This document shows, in pieces, positions 32,792 through 41,380 of a stretch of 58,321 nucleotides of DNA. The notes beneath the pieces were generated by a model. It was not told the origin of the DNA. It did no database searches and was given only the letters and a program-made list of their open reading frames with translations. A program made the position numbers and the translations under genes. Source of the stretch: Hyphomicrobiales bacterium (GTDB lineage Bacteria; Pseudomonadota; Alphaproteobacteria; Rhizobiales; Rhizobiaceae); contig UBTY01000039.1 of assembly GCA_900468535.1 (NCBI GenBank), positions 1 to 58,321 of the forward strand, read 5' to 3'. Every line of letters starts with the position of its first letter. Positions within the stretch are counted from its first letter, which is position 1.

Positions 32792-33856
32792 GTGACCAAC
32801 CCGACTGACGACCTGCGCATAACCAACATCGTCGAACTCTCCTCGCCTGCGCGCATCATCGATGAGCTGCCGCGTGACGAGACTGTCAGCAAGACGGTGC
32901 TCGGCGCACGCAGCGCCATCCATGATATCCTGACCAAGAAGGACGACAGGCTTCTCGTCGTCGTCGGCCCCTGCTCCATCCATGATCCGGTGGCGGCGAT
33001 CGATTACGCCAAGCGCCTGAAGGAACAGCGCGACCGGCTGCAAGGCGACCTGGAGATCGTGATGCGCGTCTACTTCGAAAAGCCGCGCACGACCGTCGGT
33101 TGGAAGGGCCTGATCAACGATCCCGGCCTCGACGGCAGCTTCCGGATCGAGGATGGCCTGCGCATCGCCCGCAAGCTGCTGCTCGACGTGAATGACCTCG
33201 AACTGCCGGCAGGCTGCGAATTCCTCGATACGATCACACCGCAATACATTGCCGATCTCGTCAGCTGGGGTGCCATCGGTGCCCGCACGACCGAAAGCCA
33301 GGTCCACAGAGAGCTCGCCTCCGGCCTTTCCTCGGCGATCGGCTTCAAGAACGGCACGACCGGCGATGTCCGTATCGCCCTCGACGCCATCATGGCCGCC
33401 TCGCAGCCGCATCATTTTCCGGCTGTCACGAAGGACGGACGCGCGGCGATCGCATCGACAAGCGGTAACGAGGATGGCCACATCATCCTGCGCGGCGGCA
33501 AGCAGCCGAACTATGATCGCGAGAGCGTTGCGGCAGCAATGGCTGCCTCCATCGAAGCCAAGCTCGACCCGCGCATCATGATCGATGCCAGCCACGCCAA
33601 CAGCCGCAAGAACCCGGAGAACCAGCCCGCCGTCCTTGAGGACGTCGCGCAGCAGCTCGCCGACGGCAACCATGCGATCATCGGCGCGATGATCGAGAGC
33701 AACATCGTCGGCGGCCGGCAGGACCTGATCCCCGGAAAGCAGCTCGTCTACGGCCAGAGCGTCACCGATGGCTGCATCGACTGGCCGACGACCGTTCAGA
33801 CCCTTGAAACACTGGCACAGGGCGTGAAGGCACGCCGCGCGGCCAACAAAGCCTGA
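32792..33856 (+). CDS. 3-deoxy-7-phosphoheptulonate (DAHP) synthase, class I
   Basis: A 354-residue AroF/AroG/AroH-type enzyme that condenses phosphoenolpyruvate with erythrose-4-phosphate, the entry to aromatic amino acid synthesis. Signatures are LLVVVGPCSIHDPVAAIDYA, VMRVYFEKPRTTVGWKGLIN, SWGAIGARTTESQVHRE and IMIDASHANSRKNPENQ. The start is a GTG at 32792, chosen because GGAG lies 9 nt upstream and it gives the usual length; the frame is open to 32639, but that part covers the attenuator. Which aromatic amino acid inhibits it cannot be read off, though the leader suggests Phe/Tyr control. A class II enzyme is excluded by these motifs. Confidence 0.92.
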   Translation: MTNPTDDLRITNIVELSSPARIIDELPRDETVSKTVLGARSAIHDILTKKDDRLLVVVGPCSIHDPVAAIDYAKRLKEQRDRLQGDLEIVMRVYFEKPRTTVGWKGLINDPGLDGSFRIEDGLRIARKLLLDVNDLELPAGCEFLDTITPQYIADLVSWGAIGARTTESQVHRELASGLSSAIGFKNGTTGDVRIALDAIMAASQPHHFPAVTKDGRAAIASTSGNEDGHIILRGGKQPNYDRESVAAAMAASIEAKLDPRIMIDASHANSRKNPENQPAVLEDVAQQLADGNHAIIGAMIESNIVGGRQDLIPGKQLVYGQSVTDGCIDWPTTVQTLETLAQGVKARRAANKA

Positions 33857-33863
33857 AGAGCCC

Positions 33864-33889
33864 GCGGAGCGTAGATCAATACGCTCCGC
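33864..33889. terminator. 10-bp perfect hairpin after the DAHP synthase gene
   Basis: GCGGAGCGTA and TACGCTCCGC flank a 6-nt loop, 8 bp after the stop codon. No T-run follows on either strand, so it is probably a rho-assisted or bidirectional end between this gene and the convergent GNAT gene. Confidence 0.6.
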
Positions 33890-33984
33890 ACTCCTCGCGG
33901 AATCGATGGTCAAAACCAGATGATAGGATATCCGTCACGCCACTGAGATTACGCGCTCGATTGCACGCTTTTCCTCAAAGACGG

Positions 33985-34509
33985 TCAACGCACGACATCC
34001 GGACCCACCTCGTCCGCGTTCAGCTGCAGTGTCATCTCCACCATCGTCGGACGATATCCCGCCGTAGCAAAGAGCCGCCTGCCGGCCTCGTTCCGATAGG
34101 CCGTCGACAACACGACCTGTGTTGCCCCTCGCTCTCGCAACGCGGATGCGGTCGCATCGAGCAACATGCGCCCAAGCCCCTGCCTTCGCCGATGCGGCTC
34201 GACAAAGATGTCGTGAATGACACCTGCGGGGCCACGAAGCGCCATGTAGTCGTAGCCTTGCACGGCCGCAAACGTATATCCGCATACGCTACCGGCCTGC
34301 ACAGCGACCAGCACCACGACATCGGGCTTCCCAAGCTGGTCCCCGAGATATCTGGCGTAGCGTTCGCTCGTGCTCGGCCCTGTCGAGATAAACCTGGCTG
34401 AATCCCAGCCGTGATGAAGATCTATCAGTTCGGCACCGAAACCGCCGAGCACGACAGCGTCGTCGACGGTTGCGGGTCTGATCTCAACGTCCGGATCTTG
34501 CATGCTCAT
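33985..34509 (-). CDS. GNAT-family N-acetyltransferase
   Basis: A 174-residue acetyltransferase. The acetyl-CoA motif is HDIFVEPHRRRQGLGRMLLD (R/Q-x-x-G-x-G/A in RRRQGLGR), with VCGYTFAAVQGYDYMALR before it and LSTAYRNEAGRRLFATAGYR after. It should acetylate a small amine, polyamine, antibiotic or protein N-terminus; the substrate is unknown. It converges on the DAHP synthase gene and precedes no operon partner; the LysR gene lies 34 bp away on the same strand. Confidence 0.83.
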   Translation of the reverse strand: MSMQDPDVEIRPATVDDAVVLGGFGAELIDLHHGWDSARFISTGPSTSERYARYLGDQLGKPDVVVLVAVQAGSVCGYTFAAVQGYDYMALRGPAGVIHDIFVEPHRRRQGLGRMLLDATASALRERGATQVVLSTAYRNEAGRRLFATAGYRPTMVEMTLQLNADEVGPDVVR

Positions 34510-34543
34510 CCGACACCCACTTTCCCATCAGCTTTCGGTATTT

Positions 34544-35437
34544 CTAGCCTCTGTATCGCAGGGCATCCACCAGAACGGAAAAGGCGGCCGAGGGTTGCCG
34601 GCGGCTCGGATAATACAGGTGATACCCCGCGAATGAGGGACACCAATCTTCCAGAACCCGCACAAGACGACCGGCAGCTATAAGCGGCGCCACATGATCC
34701 TCCATGACGAATCCGAGCCCGAAGCCATCCGCCGCCGCCCTGACGACCATGTTGGGGCTACTGAACGCAAGCTGTCCATCCACCTTGACCCGCAGCTCGC
34801 GGTCGGCCTTTTCCAGCTCCCAGGCATAGAGCCCGCCGCCGCTGAGCATACGCAAGTTGATGCAACGATGCGCGTCCAGATCCTGCGGTGTCACCGGCAT
34901 TGGATATTTCGAGAAATATTCGGGAGAACCGACGACGGCCATACGCAGATCCGGCCCGATCCGAACGGCGACCATGTCCTTCGCAAGCGCTTCCCCAAGC
35001 CGCACTCCCGCGTCGAACCGCTCCGACACGATATCGGTGAAACTCGAATCGATTGTCAACTCGACGTTGATGTCGGGATAGTCGGGCAGCAACCTGCGCA
35101 ACACCGGCCACAGAACGGTTGTCGCTGCGTGCTCGGATGTCGTAATCCTGATGTTCCCCGCGGGCCGATCGCGAAGTTCACCGAGGGCGGCAAGCTGAGA
35201 GCCGATGCTGTCGAGGGCGGGGCGAAGGGTCGCGAGCAGCCTCTCGCCGGCCTCCGTCGGCGCAACATTGCGCGTGGTCCGCGTCAACAGACGGACACCA
35301 AGCCGCGTTTCGAGCCGCCTGATCGTATGGCTGAGCGACGACTGAGACGTCCCGAGCCGGGCTGCGGCTCGGGTGAAGTTCTGTTCTTCGGCGACGGTCA
35401 TGAACGCGTTCAGATCAACCAGCTCTTCTCGTCTCAT
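34544..35437 (-). CDS. LysR-family transcriptional regulator of the AKR/ADH group
   Basis: A 297-residue regulator with HTH at about 5-65 (LNAFMTVAEEQNFTRAAARL, TSQSSLSHTIRRLETRLGVR) and a CrgA-type effector domain (ITTSEHAATTVLWPVLRRLL, VGSPEYFSKYP). This subgroup commonly controls adjacent aldo-keto reductase and dehydrogenase genes. GAGGATC lies 6 nt before the ATG. It is 63 bp after the efflux gene on the same strand; the palindrome at 37848 and the repeat at 37936 are candidate binding sites. Confidence 0.88.
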   Translation of the reverse strand: MRREELVDLNAFMTVAEEQNFTRAAARLGTSQSSLSHTIRRLETRLGVRLLTRTTRNVAPTEAGERLLATLRPALDSIGSQLAALGELRDRPAGNIRITTSEHAATTVLWPVLRRLLPDYPDINVELTIDSSFTDIVSERFDAGVRLGEALAKDMVAVRIGPDLRMAVVGSPEYFSKYPMPVTPQDLDAHRCINLRMLSGGGLYAWELEKADRELRVKVDGQLAFSSPNMVVRAAADGFGLGFVMEDHVAPLIAAGRLVRVLEDWCPSFAGYHLYYPSRRQPSAAFSVLVDALRYRG

Positions 35438-35500
35438 TCATGATCCTCGAATATGAGTTCACACTGATTGGTGAAATTGAAGCAGGCAATGAGCGACTGG

Positions 35501-36730
35501 TCAACGCTTCGCCGGAATCAGGAACAGGCTGACGAAGCTGCCAATACCTGCAATGGCAATCACCAATGCCAGCGGCGTGGGGGTGCCATCAGCCAGTGCG
35601 CTGACGGCAGCCGAACCGATAATCCCGCAACCATAATGCATGGCGCCGACCAGGGCGGAGACGGCGCCTGCCCTCTCCGGAAAATCCTGCAACGCACCTC
35701 CGATCGAGTTGGCAACGATCAGCCCCGACCAGGACACGAAGACGAACAGTGGCAGCGCGAGGCCCATAAGCCCGCCCCATCCCGTCGTTCCCGTGAACAG
35801 CAGCGCGAGGCCGCATGCCGCGGCTCCGGCGGTGCCGATCCGAAGAAGGCGCCGGCTTTCGAACCGCGTGACCAGCCTGGCATTCGCGACATTGGCGAGC
35901 ATGATGCCGACAATGCCGAGCGCGAAGAGGACGCCATAGAATTGCGGCGGCACGTGATAGAACTCGATAAATGCGAAAGGAGTCCCGGCGATATAGGCAT
36001 AGATGCCCGCGTAGAAGAAGCCGCCCGCGGCGGCAAAGCCTAGCAGGCGCCGCCTCGACAGCAAATCAAGATACCCTTGCAGCGCGCTCAGCAGGGGTGC
36101 CCGGTTGCGACGCTGCGCCGATAGTGTTTCAGGGATCGTGAAGAGCGCGGCCAGCGTCACGAGACCGACGACGACCAGCAGCCAGAAAATCATCCTCCAC
36201 CCGGCAATCGCCAAGACTTGCCCGCCGATCATAGGTCCCAGCAGCGGAGCCACGGCCATGACAGTAATCAGGGTTGACAGCATCTGCGCTGCGCGGTTCC
36301 CTTCATAGAGGTCGCGGACCATGGCACGGGAAAGCACGACGCCGGAACAGGCTCCGACCGCCTGTACCAGGCGCCACGCGATCATCTCGCTGGCGCTCCC
36401 GGAGAGCGCGCATCCGGCTGAGCCAATCACGAACAGAACAAGGCCGACGGCCACGGGAATTCGACGGCCGTATCGGTCGCCGAGCGGTCCCCAGAGGAGC
36501 TGCCCAAGGCTGAACCCGATGAGGAAGCCCGACACGGTAAGCTCCATCCCTCCGGCGTCCGCCCCGAGGTCCCTGGCCATCGTGGGCATCGCCGGAAGAT
36601 AGAGATCGGTCGAGATGGAAGCGAAACCCATGAGGGCGCTCAGTACCGCGAGCACGCGCACCCGCTGCGGCTTCCGCTGCTCTTCGGCGACGATATCGCC
36701 GTACGCTGTTGAAGCAATTTCTTGTGACAT
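35501..36730 (-). CDS. Bcr/CflA-type MFS multidrug efflux transporter
   Basis: A 409-residue protein with 12 hydrophobic segments. The drug:H+ antiporter signature is STDLYLPAMPTMARDLGADA near the start, the loop 2-3 motif is GPLGDRYGRRIPVAVGL, and motif C is AVAPLLGPMIGGQVLA. It should export small toxic compounds across the inner membrane by proton antiport. GAAGGAACT precedes the ATG. It is followed by the LysR gene and preceded, 49 bp away, by the aldo-keto reductase gene, which suggests joint expression. Confidence 0.88.
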   Translation of the reverse strand: MSQEIASTAYGDIVAEEQRKPQRVRVLAVLSALMGFASISTDLYLPAMPTMARDLGADAGGMELTVSGFLIGFSLGQLLWGPLGDRYGRRIPVAVGLVLFVIGSAGCALSGSASEMIAWRLVQAVGACSGVVLSRAMVRDLYEGNRAAQMLSTLITVMAVAPLLGPMIGGQVLAIAGWRMIFWLLVVVGLVTLAALFTIPETLSAQRRNRAPLLSALQGYLDLLSRRRLLGFAAAGGFFYAGIYAYIAGTPFAFIEFYHVPPQFYGVLFALGIVGIMLANVANARLVTRFESRRLLRIGTAGAAACGLALLFTGTTGWGGLMGLALPLFVFVSWSGLIVANSIGGALQDFPERAGAVSALVGAMHYGCGIIGSAAVSALADGTPTPLALVIAIAGIGSFVSLFLIPAKR

Positions 36731-36779
36731 GGAGTTCCTTCGAATAGAGGAAGGCGCCTCGCGGCGCCTTCGATGACTG

Positions 36780-37766
36780 TCAGAGACCGGTGGTCCGCAT
36801 CAGATGCTCCGGATATCGCTCCCCTTCGACCTGGATTTTCGCGGCAGCGGCATCGAGCTCGGCAAGGTCAGCGACGGTCAATTCGACATCGGCAGCGGCA
36901 AGGTTCTCCTCGAGGCGATGCAGCTTGGTGGTCCCGGGGATCGGCACGATCCAAGGCTTCTGCGCCAGCAACCATGCGAGCGCGACTTGTGCCGGCGTAG
37001 CTTTCTTCTCGTCCGCTACGCGGCGAATGAGATCGATCAGCGCCTGGTTCTTCTCCATCGCCTCCGGGGTGAAGCGCGGCAGGATCTTTCTGAAGTCGTT
37101 CTCGGCAATCTTGCTGTCCTTGCCAATCGCGCCGGTCAGGAAGCCCTTGCCGAGCGGGCTGTAGGCGACGAGGCCAATGCCTAGCTCTTCGCAAGCCTGC
37201 AAGATCCCGTTCGTTTCGGGTCCGCGCGTCCAGAGGGAATATTCGTTCTGGAGGGCTGTGACGGGTTGAACGGCATGCGCTTTCCGCACCGTCTGCGCAC
37301 CCGGTTCGGACAAGCCGAAGTGCTTGACCTTGCCCGCTACGATCAACTCCTTCACCGCTCCGGCGACATCCTCGATCGGCACATTGGGATCCACACGATG
37401 CTGGTAGAAAAGATCGATCACGTCGACACCGAGACGCTTCAGGCAGGCATCGGCCACGGCCTTGATGTGCTCCGGACGGCTGTTGACGCCGGCCATCTTG
37501 CCATCCTGGATATTGAAGCCGAACTTCGTGGCGATGACGACTTTGTCGCGCACCGGCCGCAGCGCCTCGCCGACGATCTCTTCGTTGGTGAACGGCCCAT
37601 AGACCTCGGCGGTATCGAAGAAGGTGACGCCGCGATCGACCGCCTCGCGAATAAGCTTGACACTCTCTTCGTTGCTCAGCGCATGGCCGTAGCTGAAGTT
37701 GAGGCCCATGCATCCGAACCCGAGGGCGGACACTTCCAATCCTTGTCCAAGCAGTCGCTTTTTCAT
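36780..37766 (-). CDS. Aldo/keto reductase
   Basis: A 328-residue (beta/alpha)8 NADPH-dependent reductase of the AKR11-13 type. The tetrad is visible: FFDTAEVYGPFTNEE (Asp and Tyr), VIATKFGFN (Lys) and IDLFYQHRVDP (His). The NADPH site is in VPIPGTTKLHRLEENLAAAD. It reduces aldehydes or ketones, perhaps as detoxification. Start 37766 has GGAG 8 nt upstream; an in-frame start at 37850 would run through the palindrome at 37848. It is divergent from the alcohol dehydrogenase gene across a 477-bp spacer. Confidence 0.9.
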   Translation of the reverse strand: MKKRLLGQGLEVSALGFGCMGLNFSYGHALSNEESVKLIREAVDRGVTFFDTAEVYGPFTNEEIVGEALRPVRDKVVIATKFGFNIQDGKMAGVNSRPEHIKAVADACLKRLGVDVIDLFYQHRVDPNVPIEDVAGAVKELIVAGKVKHFGLSEPGAQTVRKAHAVQPVTALQNEYSLWTRGPETNGILQACEELGIGLVAYSPLGKGFLTGAIGKDSKIAENDFRKILPRFTPEAMEKNQALIDLIRRVADEKKATPAQVALAWLLAQKPWIVPIPGTTKLHRLEENLAAADVELTVADLAELDAAAAKIQVEGERYPEHLMRTTGL

Positions 37767-38243
37767 GATCGATACTCCAATCCTTTGACTGGCTGGAACA
37801 TAGCCGCAAGCAAACGCCGCGATTAGGCCGTTAAATCGGCATGCAGCCATGAATCTGATTCATGAATGGGAGGGATCCCCCGGAGGCGAGCCGTCGGGGA
37901 CAGGCAACGTGAGAGACCGCACACCGTCGCGCCATTTATGAATAGCGAGCATAAGCGCATGCCGCCGACACCGGCTAATCAGATCAATCCGCCGGCGCTA
38001 TGTTTCCTTCAACAACCGAAAGAACATCGTGATGCCCAGTCTCACCGTGCTTGCAGTCGGAGCGACCTGAAGCATTGGCCGCTTAGCCATCGACCAAGCC
38101 ATAGGGAACCACGATCGCAGGATCGGACGGACCATCCCGGCAGCCACGCCCGATCGACGGCATGACTGCTTCATACGCCGACGGAGAGCTTGCGCCAGAG
38201 TGAGCGCCAAGGCTCCAGCAGCCCCTCCTCGAAAGGAAAAGAC
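37767..38243. other. 477-bp divergent spacer with two operator-like repeats
   Basis: No convincing gene is present; frames of 70-99 codons on both strands show no family features. It holds a perfect palindrome CATGAATCTGATTCATG (37848-37864) 80 bp before the aldo-keto reductase and an inverted repeat TTATG-N9-CATAA (37936-37954) of LysR T-N11-A type. Both lie where the LysR protein at 34544 could control the two divergent gene sets. Confidence 0.5.
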
Positions 38244-39260
38244 ATGCTAGGAACAGTTCTCTACGGCCCCGGCGACGTACGCTGCGAGGAAGTCGCCGAA
38301 CCGAAAATCCTCAAGCCAACGGACGCGATCATCAAGCTGTCGGCAAGCTGCATCTGCGGCTCCGACTTGTGGCCGTTCCGCGGCGCCAACGACACCAGTG
38401 AGCCGAAGGCCATGGGCCATGAATACTGCGGCGTGGTCGTCGAAGTCGGCAGTGACGTCAGGACAGTAAAGCCCGGCCAGTTTGTCGTCGGCTCGTTCTG
38501 CCTCTCCGACAATACCTGCCCGCATTGCCGCTTCGGCTTCCAGTCGTCGTGCGAGCAGCGCGAATTCATGGTTGGCGCGCAGGCACCCTACGCCCGCATT
38601 CCCCTCGCCGATGGCTCCCTGGTCGCGACCGCCGAGTTGCCGTCCGATGATCTCATCCCGTCCCTGCTCGCAGTCTCCGACGTTCTCGGCACCGGCTGGT
38701 ACGCGGCGGACGCTGCAGGCGTGCGGGAAGGTTCCACGGCCGTCGTCGTTGGCGACGGTGCCGTCGGCCTCATGGGCGTGCTTGCCGCCAAGCAGATGGG
38801 TGCGGGTCGCATCATCGCCATGAGCCGCCACAAGGCGCGCCAGGACCTAGCACTCGAGTTCGGCGCCACGGACATCGTGTCCGAGCGCGGAGACGCCGGA
38901 ATTGCCCGGATCAAGGAAATGACCAACGGCGTCGGTGCTGATTCCGTCCTGGAATGCGTCGGCCTGGAAGAATCCATGTCGCAGGCAATCAACTGTGCCC
39001 GTCCCGGCGGCAAGATCGGCTTTGTCGGCGTGCCCCACGGCGTCACCTTCGATGGTCAGAACCTGTTCTTCCAGCAGAAAAGCCTGCTCGGCGGACCCGC
39101 CCCGGTTCGCCGATACCTGCCATACCTCATGGACCTCGTGCTTAACCGGGAAATCAATCCCGGCAAGGTCTTCGACCTTGAGATCCCGCTCGCGGATGTC
39201 GCCGAGGGGTACCGGGCGATGGACGAGCGCCGCGCCATCAAGACGCTGCTTCGCGTCTGA
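38244..39260 (+). CDS. Zinc-dependent alcohol dehydrogenase
   Basis: A 338-residue medium-chain dehydrogenase. The catalytic zinc ligands are present (Cys38 in CICGSD, then GHE with His59 and Glu60). The structural cysteines are C86, C92, C95 and C103. The cofactor site is AVVVGDGAVGLMGVLAAKQM. It oxidises alcohols or reduces aldehydes with NAD(P); ACGSD-type members often handle sorbitol- or threonine-like substrates, so the substrate is open. AAAGGAAAAG precedes ATG 38244; an in-frame start at 38190 has no such site. The CMD-cupin gene follows by 97 bp. Confidence 0.88.
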   Translation: MLGTVLYGPGDVRCEEVAEPKILKPTDAIIKLSASCICGSDLWPFRGANDTSEPKAMGHEYCGVVVEVGSDVRTVKPGQFVVGSFCLSDNTCPHCRFGFQSSCEQREFMVGAQAPYARIPLADGSLVATAELPSDDLIPSLLAVSDVLGTGWYAADAAGVREGSTAVVVGDGAVGLMGVLAAKQMGAGRIIAMSRHKARQDLALEFGATDIVSERGDAGIARIKEMTNGVGADSVLECVGLEESMSQAINCARPGGKIGFVGVPHGVTFDGQNLFFQQKSLLGGPAPVRRYLPYLMDLVLNREINPGKVFDLEIPLADVAEGYRAMDERRAIKTLLRV

Positions 39261-39357
39261 GCATCCGACCAGGCAAGCCCGGCCGGCTTGCTGTTTTCCT
39301 TCTGCTAAAGCCTGGGCGGCATCCGCTGTCCCAAGCACCGAACTAAAGAGGCTTCAA

Positions 39358-40551
39358 ATGAACAAGATCGCAGCCACCGTCGCAATCTCCGCCCTTGCCG
39401 CCACTGGCGTGGATGCTCAGGAAGCTCGCACCCGCGTCGCGCCGTCGGCAGTCTATGAGGTCGCGCCCGGCCTTGGCCATTTCACCGACGACGTGCTCTT
39501 CGGTGAGGTCTGGGAACGCGGTGAACTTCCGCCACGCGACCGCAGCCTCGTGACGGTTGCAACCCTCGTCTCAACGGGAAAGATCGCGCAGATCAGCAGT
39601 CACGTGCGCCGGGCGCTGGACAACGGCGTGAAACCGGAAGAACTCGGCGAACTCATCACGCATCTCGCCTTCTATTCGGGCTGGCCGAACGCCGTGTCGG
39701 CGGTGACCGAAACCAAAAAGATCTTCGAAGAACGCGGTATTGGCGCCGTGAGCGACAGCAGCGCTGCGCCCATTGAACTGGAGCCAGCGGCCGAAGCCGC
39801 GCGCAAGGCGACTGTCAATGCGAACGTGGCGCCAACAGCAGCGGCGCTTGCCGAACTGACCAACCGCGTTCTGTTCGGCGATCTCTGGAAGCGGCCCGAT
39901 CTCAGCGCCCGCGACCGCAGCCTGACCACGATGGCCGCCCTCATCGCAGTCGGGCAGCCCGAGCAACTTCCCTTCCACGCCAATCGTGCAATGGACAACG
40001 GCCTGACGCGCACCGAGGCGTCCGAAGTCGTCGCGCACGTCGCCTTCTACGCCGGTTGGCCACGTGCAATGTCGGCGGTTCCCGTCGTTCAGCGCGTATT
40101 TGAAGGCCGCGATGCCGCAGTGGTCGAGCCAGCGCAGGCGGATATCAAGGTCACCCGTGCTGGCGAAGGGCGGGCGAGTGCACCGGAGCAGTATTTCACC
40201 GGTGCCGTGGAGACCTCGGGTTTCTACAAGGGGGACGCACCCGCGCGAATTGGCGGCGCGACCGTCGCCTTCACGCCCGGCGCGCGGACGGCCTGGCATA
40301 CGCATCCGCTCGGCCAGACACTGTTCATCGTGTCCGGCAAGGGATGGGTTCAGAAGGAAGGCGGCCCCGTCGAACAGGTCTCCCCGGGCGACGTCGTCTG
40401 GATCCCGGCGGGAGTAAAACACTGGCACGGCGCGACCAGCGATACGGCGATGACCCATTTCGCCATTGCGGAAGCCCTGCAGGGAAGCGTTGTTACCTGG
40501 CTCGAAAAGGTCTCCGATGACGACTACGGCATGGGCGCTTTGATCGACTGA
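39358..40551 (+). CDS. Exported protein with two CMD domains and a C-terminal cupin
   Basis: A 397-residue protein. A signal peptide (MNKIAATVAISALAATGVDA) is followed by two carboxymuconolactone-decarboxylase-like domains (about 35-125 and 165-260). Each has RDRSL, then ELITHLAFYSGWPNA in the first and EVVAHVAFYAGWPRA in the second. A cupin follows (about 300-385) with WHTHPLGQTLFIVSGKGW and VKHWHGA, the usual metal-binding histidines. The CMD copies lack the CxxC of AhpD peroxidases, so peroxidase activity is unlikely. AGAGG precedes ATG 39358; the open frame back to 38935 overlaps the dehydrogenase and is not used. Confidence 0.85.
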   Translation: MNKIAATVAISALAATGVDAQEARTRVAPSAVYEVAPGLGHFTDDVLFGEVWERGELPPRDRSLVTVATLVSTGKIAQISSHVRRALDNGVKPEELGELITHLAFYSGWPNAVSAVTETKKIFEERGIGAVSDSSAAPIELEPAAEAARKATVNANVAPTAAALAELTNRVLFGDLWKRPDLSARDRSLTTMAALIAVGQPEQLPFHANRAMDNGLTRTEASEVVAHVAFYAGWPRAMSAVPVVQRVFEGRDAAVVEPAQADIKVTRAGEGRASAPEQYFTGAVETSGFYKGDAPARIGGATVAFTPGARTAWHTHPLGQTLFIVSGKGWVQKEGGPVEQVSPGDVVWIPAGVKHWHGATSDTAMTHFAIAEALQGSVVTWLEKVSDDDYGMGALID

Positions 40552-40887
40552 GCCATGCGAATAAGCCCACAAAGAAGCCGAAGCGCGAGAGTTGGGGACG
40601 GCGCCGATTGGATCCGCCCGAACTTACGGCTGGACGCCACCATGAAATGGTAGCGTCCAGCCTTCCCGATCGCGGATGCTGTATTGAGACTTCGCACAAG
40701 AAGCGGAATCAGCGTGGTTTCAGAAAACGCAAACAAACCTGGCTATGCCGACCAGTCCATCCGCGACAGATCCATTCAAAAACTTTGATGATATCCATAA
40801 ACCCTATTCGTTTGATTGATGGGCAAGAAGAGCCCATATCAGTGGTCAAGTTCTTAACCGTCGTGCGAAGAGAAAAGGAAAGCCGAC
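40552..40887. other. 336-bp spacer after the CMD-cupin gene
   Basis: It contains a long imperfect hairpin (40628-40662) near the start and ATGGGC-N7-GCCCAT (40819-40837) in the probable leader of the DUF1127 gene. No protein gene is supported. Confidence 0.5.
40628..40662. terminator. 16-bp near-perfect hairpin, 3-nt loop
   Basis: Arms 40628-40643 and 40647-40662 match at 15 of 16 positions around a GAA loop. It lies 76 bp past the CMD-cupin stop. No T-run follows, so it could be a rho-assisted end, an RNA-stabilising stem or a site for a nucleic-acid-binding protein. Confidence 0.5.
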
Positions 40888-41085
40888 ATGACCACGATTA
40901 CTTACAGGGAAGGCAAGACCTCCCACTCAGAACTCTATCCGCAAATCTCTACTTACGCCCGCAAGCTGGTTCACGCCTGGCACCAGTGGCAGGCAGCCCG
41001 CGAGATCGAGTCCATGCCGTTCGACGTTCGCAAGGATATTGGTTGGCCGTCGGCTGACGATGCGGACGAGCGCAAGGCGATGTAA
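40888..41085 (+). CDS. DUF1127-like small protein
   Basis: A 65-residue protein whose second half has the DUF1127 pattern: a basic amphipathic helix (ARKLVHAWHQWQAAREIESM) then PFDVRKDIGWPS. The N-terminus (MTTITYREGKTSHSELYPQI) is not typical. AAAGGAAAG lies 5-13 nt before the ATG. An intrinsic-terminator-like hairpin follows. It is 295 bp upstream of the GlxA regulator on the same strand but probably a separate transcript. Confidence 0.78.
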   Translation: MTTITYREGKTSHSELYPQISTYARKLVHAWHQWQAAREIESMPFDVRKDIGWPSADDADERKAM

Positions 41086-41110
41086 TGGATGCGACATACC
41101 TCCCAGGATG

Positions 41111-41144
41111 AAGGCGGCAGCCGGCTTCTTGCCAGCGCCGCCTT
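41111..41144 (+). terminator. Terminator after the DUF1127-like gene
   Basis: AAGGCGGC (41111-41118) pairs with GCCGCCTT (41137-41144); CACTATTTTA follows. It is 25 bp past the stop codon. Confidence 0.65.
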
Positions 41145-41380
41145 CACTATTTTAGGCACCCTCAATTTAATCTTGAATTTCATAGACATCTATTAGCGTC
41201 AGCACTACAGGCGCGACAAATGTCCGCCCCGATCATCAATTGACAAACATCAAGCCTGGCAATGTCGCAAATTTACTCTTTGCGGCCGCAGATATCCATG
41301 CCAATGTCGCTTTCAGAACATCGAAGGGACGCATTCCAAGCAACCAATAGAGCATCCGCCCTCGATCATGGATTTGTCTC

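Noticed and set aside
37866..38210. Short frames of 70-99 codons in the spacer between the aldo-keto reductase and alcohol dehydrogenase genes
   Set aside because: No ribosome-binding sites, no recognisable domain, and basic low-information composition; they overlap on both strands.
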